This document shows, one piece after another, positions 44,974 to 55,500 of a DNA stretch of 64,000 nucleotides. Position 1 is the first letter of the stretch; each line of letters starts with the position of its first letter. The notes below the pieces were generated by a model. The model saw only the letters and a list, made by a program, of their open reading frames with translations. It had not been told where the DNA came from and made no database searches. This DNA comes from Posidonia oceanica (Eukaryota; Streptophyta; Magnoliopsida; Alismatales; Posidoniaceae): NCBI GenBank assembly GCA_037176725.1, contig JAZBRS010000075.1, positions 74,154,001 through 74,218,000 of the forward strand, given 5' to 3'. Made by a program: the position numbers and the translations under genes.

Positions 44974-45203
44974 TGTAGAGATTCATGCTTATACGTAGTA
45001 TCTACGTCTTCCATACTCTTCTTGAGCCTTCTACACTCTTCCACCTTCTTCTAGAACATGCTATATATCTCTTGTTGCTCCGCAGGCTTATTTCACCTGC
45101 TCACTGTATATGTAACCCACTGTTCACGTTAACGACAACAACATTACAATGCATCATCATCTTCTTCCTTTCTTCTCCTTCTTCTTCTTCTTCCACTTCA
45201 TCA
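44974..45203 (+). repeat. Cop-3 5' LTR
   Basis: It starts TGTAGAGATTCATGC and ends CACTTCATCA before TGGTATC. It has TCTTC repeats near its end and aligns base for base with the 3' LTR with few changes. Confidence 0.88.
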
Positions 45204-45210
45204 TGGTATC

Positions 45211-46200
45211 GACCAGTCGCCTTCCAACGACCTGGTTTTCCACCATGGCCTTTGTTGTATCTTCTTCCTTATCCAGCCCCTCCGAACCCAACACTTCTCT
45301 CACCATGCCCACCTTCTCAACTTCAACATCACTCACCATTTTCCTCAACCTATGACCCGAATCACATATCTCTGTTGGTCCACTCAATTCAAAGATATTC
45401 TCACTCTCCATGATTTCCTCTTTGTCATTGACAGTTCCTTCTCCCCACCTTCGACCACTGTTGAAGGAAAACGCAACCCATCATATTCTGCCTAGTTGAA
45501 GATTGATAAGCTTGTTCTTAGCTGGATCCGTGCCACCGTTTCTCCCTCAGTTCAATCCATGCTAATTCCCTCCACCACCTCCCTTGAAGTTTGGTCCCTC
45601 CTGGAGAAATGTTTTGTGCTGATGTCCAAATCTCATCTTAAAACTCTCTGGGACAAACTCCGCACTCTCAAAAAGAAGTCAGACCAGTCCATTGTTGAGT
45701 ATCTTTTAAATGCCAAGAACCTCTTTGACGCCATGGCCGCTACCGACGCTCCCCTAAATGAGTCTAACTTCCTTGAGTTTGTCACGGACGGCCTCAATCA
45801 TGAATATAAAGATATCATCACATCTCTAAATTTTCGCCCCTCAATCACCTTTGATCAGATGTATAAACTTCTTCAAGAATCTTCTCTGATTCAACGTCTC
45901 ACTCCTTCCACTGGCACCATCGATACTGCCCTTACTGCCACTACTCAGACAACCTATCAAACTCCGGCCACCGCGGTGGTCGAGGACGTGGTAGAGGTGG
46001 TGGACACTCTCGTGGCAGGGGGCGTGGTCAAGGTGGACGCAATTCCTATCATCCTCAGCCTTCCTTCTCCCCTCCCTCCTCTGCTCCTCCTCTTCTTCCC
46101 ACTCCCTCCTCAATCAATACTACTGTTGCATGCCAAATCTGCAACAAATGGGGGCACACTGCAAGAGTTTGTTATGAACATCACAACCATGCATTTCTCA
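45211..46200 (+). pseudogene. Cop-3 gag (UBN2-type) with zinc knuckle
   Basis: The start MVSTSRLPTTWFST at 45204-45209 is interrupted by stops before 45496. From 45496 the frame encodes LVLSWIRATVSPSVQSMLIP, LWDKLRTLKKKSDQSIVEYL and LNFRPSITFDQMYKLLQES, typical copia capsid. A frameshift near 45950 leads into a Gly/Arg-rich RGGRGRGRGGG stretch and a clean CCHC knuckle CQICNKWGHTARVC (46131-46172), in the protease frame. Confidence 0.85.
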
Positions 46201-47916
46201 CTCAACCATCTGCTGATTCCATGTCATCTCTCAGCCTACACAATCCTTCTGAAGGGTCTTGGTGCGTCGACTCAGGGGCCACTCAACATATGTCGAACGC
46301 CAATTCAAATCTGACCGACCTCCGTCCCTACTCAGGTACTAAATCTAAACTGGTAGACAATGGTTCTCTTCTTCCTATTACTCATGTTGGTCGTTCCTCT
46401 ATCTCCACTGCCAATGGTTCCCTTCCTCTGTACAATGTTCTCTATGTGTCGACTCTTCGCAAAAACCTTCTCTCCATTCAACAATTTTCCAGAGAACATA
46501 ATGGCCTCTTTCTAATGGATGACTTTGGTTTTACGGTGAAGGACAAGTTCTCTGACAAGACTCTCCTCCGTGGCCATAGTCGTGACGGCCTATATCATGT
46601 TTTAGGACTAACCGCTTCTAGTGCTCTGTTTGCCGCCATCGGTACCCGAACCTCCTCAACCATCTGGCACAGTAGACTTGGCCACCCTTCTTCCGCTGTG
46701 TTGAAGACATTACTACATAAATATCATCTTCCTACCACAAATAATTCCACCATCTCTTGCTCGATCTGTCCTCTTGGTAAAGCTCATCGCCTTCCCTTCT
46801 CCAACAGCACTCGCCAGTCTACCACACCTCTTCAACTTCTTCATCTCGACGTTTGGGGACCGGCACCTGTGAAGTCTCAATCCAACATTTCTTATTTTCT
46901 CACTGTAGTCGATGATTACTCTCGCTATATGTGGATCTTTCCTATATATCACAAATCAGATGTATTAGATACCTTTGTAGTTTTAAAATTCTCATTGAAA
47001 AACAACTGAACTTGTTATCCAATGTGTTCAAACTGATGGAGGAGGCGAGTTTACCAATCATTGTTTTCAATAGTTTACTAAACAAAATGGCATTCAACAA
47101 CGCATCTCCTGTCCTTACATAGCAGCTCAAAATGGCATCATTGAACGTAAACATCAACACCTTGCTGAGATGGGTCGATGCCTTTTTTTTCAGTCTTGTC
47201 TTCCTCCTTCCTATTGGCTCTCTGCCTTTCAAATGGCCATACATCTCATCAATAGACTTCCAACTCCGGTACGTGCTTCTCACAATCCTCATGAACTGCT
47301 TTATAATAAGGTTCCTAATTATAATGCTCTGCGAACCTTTGGATGTGCTTGCTTCCCTCTTCTTCTTGGCCCAACTCAACACAAGCTTCAACCCAAATCT
47401 GTTGTATGTATTTTCATTGGGTTTTCTCCCGCTCACAAGGGATACAAATGCCTTGATCCAATATCTAGTAAAATTCATATTTCCCGCCATGTGAGTTTCA
47501 ATGAATCTCTCTTTCCCATCATTCCAATCACTCAATCTACCTCCCCCACTTCACAGCCATTTTCTCCTCTCTTCATCATCCCCCACGCCAATCAACTAGT
47601 TTCATCTTCCACTACTACTGAAATGCACCAACCTCAGCAATCCTCCAATCCCAACACCACTACCAATTCTCTCACTACACCTCTAACTCATACTCCCCCC
47701 CCCCTCTCGGTAAGCACACCACCTGCATCCTCTCCTTCGTCTTCTTCCTCCACCCATACTACTTCCACAACTCCACCACGAAAGTTTTGTTCCCTCTCCA
47801 ACATTCTCAAACAAACCTCCCCCCATCCCTTACCTCAAGCTCTAGCCACTACCATCATTGACCAAAGCCTCCATGAACCCAACTCATACACTGAAGCCAA
47901 AAAATATCCTTACTAG
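46201..47916 (+). pseudogene. Cop-3 protease and integrase
   Basis: WCVDSGATQHMS (46262-46297) is the aspartic protease active site. Next come the pre-integrase region with TSSTIWHSRLGHPSSAVLKT and the integrase core with LHLDVWGPAP, FLTVVDDYSRYMW, QTDGGGEF (after frameshifts near 46990) and AQNGIIERKHQHLAEM. The C-terminal part includes NPHELLYNKVPNYNALRTFG. A Ser/Thr/Pro-rich linker (47520-47860) leads to RT. Confidence 0.88.
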
Positions 47917-49415
47917 GTCTCTGCCATGGAAGAAGAATTTAGTGCTCTTCAAAGGAATCAAACATGGTCACTTGTTCCACCAGACCACACTCAAAACATC
48001 ATTGGTTGTCAATAGGTATTTCAAGTAAAAAGGACTTCTACTGGTGCTATTGATCATTACAAAGCCCGGCTCATGGCCAAAGGCTATTACCAACAGGCCA
48101 GTGTCGATTTTGATCAAGCTTACGGTCCTGTGGTGAAACACACTACCATCTGTTTGATTCTCTCCCTTGCAACGACTCTGAATCGGTCATTGGAACAGCT
48201 TGATGTCCGCAACGCCTTTCTTCAAGGCTCCCTTAATGAAGAGGTGTTCATGCAACAACCTCCTGGTTTCCGGGATCCCCACCGACCAACTCACGTTTGT
48301 AAACTTCGGAAGGCTCCCTATGGTCTTCGGCAAGCCCCTCGTCCCTAGTTTCACAAGCTTCAAGCCTTTGTTCTTTCCTCCGACTTCCGCACCAACCACT
48401 CTAACAATTCACTCTTCATCTGAACCTGCCGTGGTCACACTCTACTAAATATTGTCTATGTGGATGATCATGTGGTCACTAGCTCCGACTCAGTTGAAAT
48501 TACCTCGTTTATTGATGCTCTTTGCTTTACATTTGATTGTCGACAACTAGGTCCCCTCAGCATCTTCCTGGGACTCGAAATTCATCGCACCAAGGACTCT
48601 CTATTTCTCTCTCAAGCCCGGTATGCTACTGATCTCTTGAAGAAGTTTAACATGGAGCTATGCAGTCTGTGTCCTACTCCTATGACATCCAACTCCACGT
48701 ATCTGCAAAAAGCTGATTCTACTCCCTTGGAATCATCTACTGTGTTCCGCAGCATCATAGGTGGACTTCTCTACCTCACTCTCACTCACCCTGATATCAC
48801 TTTCTCCGTTCATACTCTTTCTCAACGTTTACAAAATCCCACCACCACTGATCTCAAACATGCCAAGAGAATACTACGCAATGTCAAAGGGACACTTGAT
48901 CACAATCTCTGTTTCAGGAAACCACCTATTGGCACTCCTCTTCACCTATAAGCCTTTACTGATGCTGACTGGGCAAGCAACCCAATTGATCGACATTCCG
49001 TCATAGGAGCTTGCATCTTTCTCAATGGCAATCCTATCTCCTGGGTTGCAAAGAAACAAAGCACCGTTTCATGGTCCAGCACTGAGTCGAAGTATCGGGC
49101 GATTGCTCATACAATTGCTAAGGTTCGATGGTTGCGTTTCCTTCTTCGTAAATTATGTCTTCCTCTTCACTCACCACCTGCCATTTACTGTGACAACCTC
49201 TTTACCATTCAACTATGCAACAACCCAGTGTTTCATGGTCGAACCACACATATTGAAATCGATTATCACTTCATCAGAGAGCTTCTTGCATGAGGATCAC
49301 TCCGATTGTCTTACATTTCATCCTCCAATCAGATCGCTGATGGGTTCACCAATTCTCTCTCACTGGATCATCACCAGTGGTTCTGCAACAAGCTTCATCT
49401 TCAGTATCTTCCGAT
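47917..49415 (+). pseudogene. Cop-3 reverse transcriptase and RNase H
   Basis: RT motifs: [64 protein letters not shown], catalytic YVDDHVVTSSD (48457-48490), LGLEIHRTKDSLFLSQ and IIGGLLYLTLTHPDITFSVH. RNase H: DADWASNPIDRHSVIGACIF, VAKKQSTVSWSSTESKYRAI and THIEIDYHFIRELLA. Stops at 47914, 48014 and 48346 fall where the family usually has Trp. Others are at 48421, 48949 and 49291. Subgroup is probably Ale/Ivana-like. Confidence 0.9.
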
Positions 49416-49430
49416 ACGCTTGAGGGGGCA

Positions 49431-49657
49431 TGTAGGTATTCATGCTTATATGTAGTGTATACGACTTCCATACTCTTCTTGAGCCTTCTACACTCTTCCA
49501 CCTTCTTCTAGAACATGTTGTATATCTCTTGTTACTCCACAGGCTTATTTCCCCTGCTCACTATATATGTAACCCACTGTTTACGTTAATGACAACAACA
49601 GTACAATGCATCATCTTCTTCTTCCTTTCTTCTTCTTCTTCTTCTTCCACTTCATCG
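49431..49657 (+). repeat. Cop-3 3' LTR
   Basis: It starts TGTAGGTATTCATGC after GAGGGGGCA and ends CACTTCATCG. It is highly similar to the 5' LTR; differences include GAGATT/GGTATT near the start and a trinucleotide-repeat length change. Confidence 0.88.
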
Positions 49658-49905
49658 ACTTGCTGGTGTGCTTATAGTGATGAATCTACCTCTTATATAA
49701 TATTGAGTATGTTGAGAAATTTCGTACGTAACATCATCATCTCAAGAACGTCTATTTTCTATTCTGTTATTATATTTAAGTAGAGTTCTAAGATACTGAT
49801 TATTATCTTGAAGAATAATTGTTTGTGTGTAATTTAGTTACATTCCCTTTAAAGTAATTGATGAAAATAAACGTTCAACGTTTTTGGTTCATTTAAATTC
49901 TTATT
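49658..49905. other. Short spacer
   Basis: It contains the right ACTTG duplication (49658-49662) and AT-rich DNA. No gene is recognised. Confidence 0.5.
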
Positions 49906-50403
49906 TGTTAGGAAATAATCCCTTTTACATGAACAAACAATAAGGATAGAGAAAAAAGAAATAGAAAAGTACACACCTAAACACAAGGATTTAAGAGATT
50001 CATTCAAATAAATCTACTTCCTCAAAAATGAGAGAGAGAGAGAGAGAGAGAGATATTTCACTATAAATCCAAGATGAGTACAAAGTATACAAAATTAATG
50101 AAGAAGAAGATTAAGAGTCTTCACCCTAAAGAGAGCCATCAACAAGAACCCTCAAGATGTGTCTAGGGTTAGAAGATCTTCAAATACACTATAACATCAA
50201 TACAAGGGTATATTCATAAGAGGAGTAAAACAGGTTCGTTTATAACAAAACTTTCCCAAAACAAACGTCTGCCACTCCCTTGCTTCAATTCTATGCACTA
50301 GCGGACGTCTGTAGCAGACGTCCACAAATTTCTTGCGGTAACCCAGTAATACAGTGGACGTCCATGCGAACGTCTGCCAGGTTGTTTCAAGGCATATTCA
50401 ACA
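49906..50403 (-). repeat. Cop-4 3' LTR
   Basis: The terminal TGTTGAATATGCC and CCTAACA on the minus strand fit plant copia LTR ends. It follows the purine tract downstream of RNase H. GACGTC-type words (for example GGACGTCTGTAGCAGACGTCC near 50304) form small palindromes inside it. Confidence 0.7.
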
Positions 50404-51160
50404 AATTTCCACCTTAACTTAAAATTTCATATCATGCATCATGACTGTGATCAGTCTTCATCTCTCTCTGCCAGACAAGCTATATCATGTACTACACAAG
50501 TCAAACAAGTTCACACTGTCTTTGAACTTTGTTAAAGAAAGAAGCTTTATCGTCATATCAACTAGATTATCTACTGTGCCAATTTTCATCACAAGAATTT
50601 CTCCTTGTACAATCACCTCACATATGAAGTAATATCTGACATTAATATGCTTTGTCCTCTTGTGGTGCATCTGATCCTTTGTTAAGTGAATAGCCTTTGA
50701 CTATCACAATAAATAACAATCACCTTCTAGCCAGGACTAAGCTCTGCAAATAAACCTCTCAACCACTGTGCCTCTTTAATCCTTTCTGCTATTGCCATGT
50801 ACTCTACCTCTATAGTAAATAGTGCCACCATATGTTGTAACGTGGCCTTCCAACTAACTGCACATCTGCAATAAAAAATACATAACCTATCATAGATCTT
50901 CTCTTGTCACAATCACCAGCATAGCCTGTATCAACGTAGTCAGCCAGACTATCTTTACTCCTCCCAAACTCCAAACAGACACCAATAATACCTCGTAGGT
51001 ACCTCAAAATCCATTTCACTGCTTGTCAATGTCCTTTGCTTGGATTAGACATGTATCTACTAATACTGACAACTTGGGCAATGTTTAGACGTGTGCAAAT
51101 CATAGCATATATGATTCTCTCAATGGCAGTAGAGTAGCAAACTTGTGACATAAGCTGTTA
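49906..51160 (-). mobile_element. Cop-4: 3' fragment of a copia element
   Basis: On the minus strand, RT/RNase H remnants (51160-50500) include YSTAIERIIYAMICTRLNIA, then WILRYLRGIIGVCLEFGRSK and LADYVDTGYAGDCDKRRSMI. A purine-rich AAGGTGGAAATT precedes a 498-bp LTR (50403-49906) from TGTTGAATATGCC to TTCCTAACA. The 5' part is missing beyond about 51160. A GA microsatellite lies inside the LTR at about 50030-50053. Confidence 0.78.
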
Positions 51161-51433
51161 AGCATAAATTTAGGCATATTTAATCCCTCATGGTTCTTTA
51201 TTGTTGTATGTAAATAATACTTCTCGAGGTATTTTTTGTGTAAGTTTGCAGGAACTTAGGTTTAGAATAAATGGAATTGAAAATGCGCAAAACGGAATTA
51301 CTTTTGGAAGAATATACTGAGATCTCCAAAAGATTTACAAGGATTGCAAATCGAAATCTCCAAAGAATATTTCCAACTACATGATTGAATCAAGATATGG
51401 TGGACAACTAAGATGGAATCAAAAATTTGGAAA
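51161..51433. other. Unassigned spacer
   Basis: AT-rich sequence, possibly another LTR remnant (TGTTAAGCATAAATTTAGG near 51156). No gene is seen. Confidence 0.35.
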
Positions 51434-52065
51434 GATTGTGGATACGGGATTTTGGAGGCGGAAGAGGCGCTTTTGCGTTTGCCGCTTCGTTTGTGTCCCT
51501 TTGGTTGTATCCAACTCCTTCACTCCATGGGTGATGAAGCCGGTGTGATCGCCACTCTTGGTTTGTTGAACGCTGGCCCTCAAGACGCCTGGGAAGATAT
51601 GTTGTTGATGTGGGTTCAACTACCTTGGGAAAACGCCAGTGTTGCCCAAGGGTACCCGTACTGGTGAGCTTCCTCTTCCTCTTCTTTTCCTTGCAAAATA
51701 AAATTAAAATATGTGGAATAATAAAGTGTAGTAATTAATTCGGTGAAATAAATTAATCAACATGAAATAAGGGGAAAATACTTACCCGATGGGTTTTAAC
51801 CCCCCCTCCCCCGGTTGCAACTAAATGTAAATGCCTAGCTACAACAAGCAGATTATGCAATATGCAAAATACTAAAATAAAATCCCCTTTTATTTATGAT
51901 GTGTATGCACGAAATGCAAGATGCTAATGGGGCGTGGCCAGAGACGGAAGAAGACTAGCTCCCTCAAAACTCTTCCTAAACTTAGAAAATTCCTTTCTCT
52001 CTTTCTCTACTTGGTCTCTCTGCTCCTTTTAAAATTCTGGTCTGTCTCTCTCTTTTCCAAATTCT
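51434..52065 (-). repeat. Third copy of the 30-kb-family LTR, truncated
   Basis: It begins on the plus strand with TGTGGATACGGGATTTT, exactly the border of the LTR at 30484, and matches it through the TTCCTTGCAAAATAAAATTAA and CTTACCC regions. The flank left of the border is not the primer-site sequence, so this is a 3' or solo LTR end. Similarity fades after about 51960. Confidence 0.7.
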
Positions 52066-52712
52066 CCCCCAACTCTAGTAGAGGCTGATGGAGCAGAGGC
52101 AGGCCTCACCAGTGGCTGACCCAGCCACTGAGGTTGCTAAGTTGAAGAGGCGGCTTAGGCGGTATAGTTTGCTCCTCTTCCCTTTTGATTCTTACTCTTG
52201 CTTACGCTAATGGGTTGATGTTTCCTCTCTGTCTTTTCTTGCAAGAACTAGCAATGGACCGTGTTGTCATAACTCAGCTTGAGGGTGAGGTAAACCACTA
52301 CCGAGTAGAGGCATTGTGTGGTAGTGTTTCCACTGGTCGCCCAGTTCCTCCTCCTCCGTTGTCTATGTCAAGACATTGCTCTGGCAGTCGTCGCCCACCG
52401 GTTGAGGGGTCTCGAGCTACGTCCCAGGCTTCTTCAGGTGATTCAGTATGTCAACCAGCTCAGCCTCCTGCAGCTCCTCCTTCAACTCTCGAGGGTGAAG
52501 GAGAGAGTGCTCTATAGCTAGTTTTTTCCTTTTCTGTGTTGTACCTCAGGGGTATGCCCCAGTGATCTTGTAAAACAATTATATTTATAAATGATGAAAA
52601 TTTCTTGCACACTTGTCAAACTTGTCAAATACATCTTTTTGCTCTACCCTTCTCAGCGTTTCAAATGAACTAAAAATAACTGATGACTTGGGGACCATCC
52701 CCAAATAATGGT
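52066..52712 (+). other. Coding-like fragment, identity unknown
   Basis: A Leu/Lys/Arg-rich stretch (VAKLKRRLRR, near 52130-52165) ends at a donor-like CGGTATAG. An acceptor-like TTTCTTGCAAG near 52236-52246 precedes MDRVVITQLEGEVNHYRVEA and a Ser/Pro-rich tail with a stop at 52515. The last part is followed by AT-rich DNA resembling a 3' untranslated region. It may be the 3' end of a gene or of retroelement coding DNA; no domain is recognised. Confidence 0.3.
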
Positions 52713-54838
52713 TGTAACCATGCGACTGAACGGCTCGATTGCTGAATCATTGGTCACGGCAAAAAGATGCAAAAAACAGGCGAAAGCTGAAAAAAAGAAA
52801 ATAAAATGTGGAGTCGCCACCTAATCTATTTTGAAATCTGGAAAGACGAGGAAAACTGAAAAATATGTGAAATGATAAAAATGTAAAGGATATGACACAA
52901 GGTCATTGCGAGCCAGAGATCGGGCAAGGACTCCTGTTACGCATGGGGAAGGTATTAAGCACCCCCATCCGCCCGAGAGAGTCAGTCTTTCCAGGCTATT
53001 CTGCTCATTTGTGGCTAATGTTGGCAGTTAAGTGCCATTTACTGTACGCCCAAGGGCGATAATGCTATGCCTTATAAAACATGCTAATGCCTTTGAAAAT
53101 ATGTTAAATGCCTTTGAAAACATGCCAAGAAATAGAAATTGAAAGTCTTAAAGCCACTGTAGACATGCAAATCATGTTGGATAATCAAAACCAAAGTAAA
53201 CAAACCCAAAACCGATGTCGGGAAGCTTCAAATAGGGCTCAGTTTACTGGAAGTGTTAGACGTTGTGATTCCCACCGTCTTATATAAGACACATGAGATC
53301 TTGCGTCTAACACATAAAAACAGGTTTCAATGGCAAGCCTCTTTCTGAAGTTAACAAAACCTCGTTGCTTCAGGGAAATTAAGATGCAATTGAAAAGGGA
53401 TCAAAACCCTGACTAACATTCTGAAATTAATTTGTAGATGACTTGAAAATGGTTTCAAAAGTCAAACGTGGGGAAAATGATTGTCTGGGATGTAAGACGC
53501 GCCAGAGACTGCGTCTTACATAAGACGCAAAAAGCTCTGCGTCTTACACCCAAAGACAGACTTCAAAATAAATCTTCAGAAAACATTGAAACTTATTTGA
53601 TGAGATAAAATATATAAAATCTGGTCAGAGATGTAAGACGCTACTAATCCCAGCGTCTTATGTAAGACGTTGTAGACTGTGCATCTTACACCCTAAAAAC
53701 ATTTTTAGGATAAACTCTATAAAAGCACATATTTTCATATCAAATGCTTTTTATGATGGAAACATGATAAGAATAGATTAAAACCTCATTAAGCATCATG
53801 AGTAAAACATTAGAAAATATAAAAGGATTCTGTGGGGAAAGATGCAATAAAACAGAACAGGGGGCGTAAGACGCTAGCTTTGGTGCGTCTAACATAAGAC
53901 GCACCAGGCCCTGCGTCCTACAGCTCGACTGATCTCATGGCATAATCAGATATCCAAATCGATTCAAATCTTGTAAATAGCTACTGATTAAGCAAGAGCA
54001 TGCAACCACGAGCATAAACATGCAAAAATTATGGAAAACGATGGTCTGGATCGTTCCACCACCTCCACTTGCCTCTCACCGGAATCCTATGGGTTCTCCG
54101 GCCACTGGAGGGCCGGGAACCCATGGTGCGCGGCCTGGGCTTATGGTGGAGGCTCGAGAACATCAGGAGGATATCAAGGATGCAAATGGAATGGTAAAAC
54201 GACCAGTGGCCGCTCTTGCCCGTCCTCCATGGGACTGCACCGGCGAACTTGGGCCGGCCGACCATGGGAGAGGCTGTTAGCCCAAGTCGCACTCTAAGGG
54301 CGCATCGTAGGGTTGAAGGGAGGTCGAGGCTTGGCCATGCAATGTAAGAAAACTCATACTCAGGGATGGGTCACCGCACACTCATTGGCCGTCAGCCTAG
54401 TGCAGGTGAACCCATCACTAGAGTTAAAATATGGCGACAAAACAGAGACCATATGCAAGTAAACTTAAATAAGACACATCGAAACAAGCATCTACAGTGT
54501 TGAAGTAAGGATTCTAAGCTAAGAGAGGAGGAGACTTACTTGTGTTGTAGGTTGGTGTTGCTTCCTCGACGCTGGCGTCTCTCTCTGGCTTGCAGTGGCT
54601 CGGACGGCTACTGTGGTGGCTGGGGTCGTTTGACAAGGTTTCGGGAAGGCCTAATGATTGCTCAAGGTTGGTCGGAAGTGTGTATCCAGGTGGTTTTTGG
54701 CTGAGAATTCAGAGGACTTTTCCACAGGGATTTTGGTTGCCAACCTCGAGGATGAAGAAGGGAAAATGCTTATATGGGGTTGCATGGCTTGGTAACGTAG
54801 GAATTTGAAACAAAGGGACGTGCGATAGGTCCGGGGTG
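52713..54838 (-). repeat. Inverted, 5'-truncated LTR of the LTR-3 family
   Basis: Its left end TGTAACC is the complement of the GGTTACA end of LTR-3. It aligns in reverse with about 23900-25902, including the GGGGGTGCTTAATACC block (about 52900-52985) and the ATATAAGC TATA-like motif (near 54772). The first roughly 460 bp of the LTR are missing: similarity stops at 54838, where another LTR starts. Confidence 0.78.
53253..53923. repeat. Four GCGTCTTA/TAAGACGC structured repeats (inverted LTR)
   Basis: Copies are at 53253-53313, 53489-53551, 53631-53693 and 53863-53923, roughly matching in spacing those at 25297, 25058, 24828 and 24625 of LTR-3. The copy at 53489 is nearly ideal: GTAAGACGC, 10 nt, GCGTCTTAC, TAAGACGC, 10 nt, GCGTCTTAC. 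Confidence 0.88.
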
Positions 54839-55500
54839 TAGACACCCTGTTTTGACGATTGGACGTCGACGGATTCCTCTGGAGGCTTGCTCGGATTATG
54901 GTCTGGCGGACTCGACCCCAAACCTACACCTAAACACCACCTGACCCTAGGCCCAAAACAACTTCAAACCAACCCAAGCCAAAATCCCATGAACAATGAC
55001 CCAAAACCTCTCAGGAGTGTTGGACGCACCCAGGCAAGCATCCAACGCACCAAGACAAAAACCAGAGCACCCACGACCTCCATTTGACTTCTGTGGCCTC
55101 TAACAACTTCCCACAATCTTCCCTCCATGCCTCCACACCTTGCCGAGACCTCCCCACCATGCCCTGCAGCCTGAGCACCCCTGCAGGCTTGACCAAACAA
55201 AAACCAAAGACCACCCAACCCATTCACCGGAGTTTAGACGGAAATTGAGAGAGAATTGAGAGAAACCAGAGCTTCCTAGCCTCTCTTGTGCAATCCAGAA
55301 GCACTCCCCAGAGTAAATCGGAGCTTCCTGCACCTTCCCCGGCCCTCCAGACCATCTTCCAGGCCCGCCGTCCACCCACCGTTCGCCGACTCCAACCGGC
55401 CGCACACATCCACGCCGCGACATCTCCGGCGTAAATTACAAGTAAAAACCTCCTACGCCTGCCTCCTCCTCCGGTAAGAAAGCAACACAAATATTGCATA
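54839..55500 (+). repeat. 5' part of another Tat-like LTR
   Basis: It starts TGTAGACACCCTGTTTTGACG, similar in layout to the LTR starts at 17690 and 23443 (GTCGACGG, then a C-rich CCAAACC stretch). It passes into a GC-rich U5-like part with a donor-like CTCCGGTAAG near 55472. No LTR end was found, so it is truncated, or its end is too diverged to see. Confidence 0.6.

Larger units (their letters stand above)
44974..49657 (+). mobile_element. Cop-3: nearly complete Ty1/copia retrotransposon
   Basis: LTRs at 44974-45203 and 49431-49657 (230 and 227 bp) are very similar. A 5-bp duplication ACTTG lies at 44969-44973 and 49658-49662. The 5' LTR is followed at once by TGGTATC (start of the methionine-tRNA primer site), and TGAGGGGGCA precedes the 3' LTR (polypurine tract). 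All copia domains are present in the order gag, zinc knuckle, protease, integrase, RT, RNase H, with frameshifts and about eight stops. The 4.7-kb size is normal for the superfamily. Confidence 0.92.

Noticed and set aside
46942..47535. 197-codon minus-strand frame
   Set aside because: Antisense shadow of the Cop-3 integrase region.
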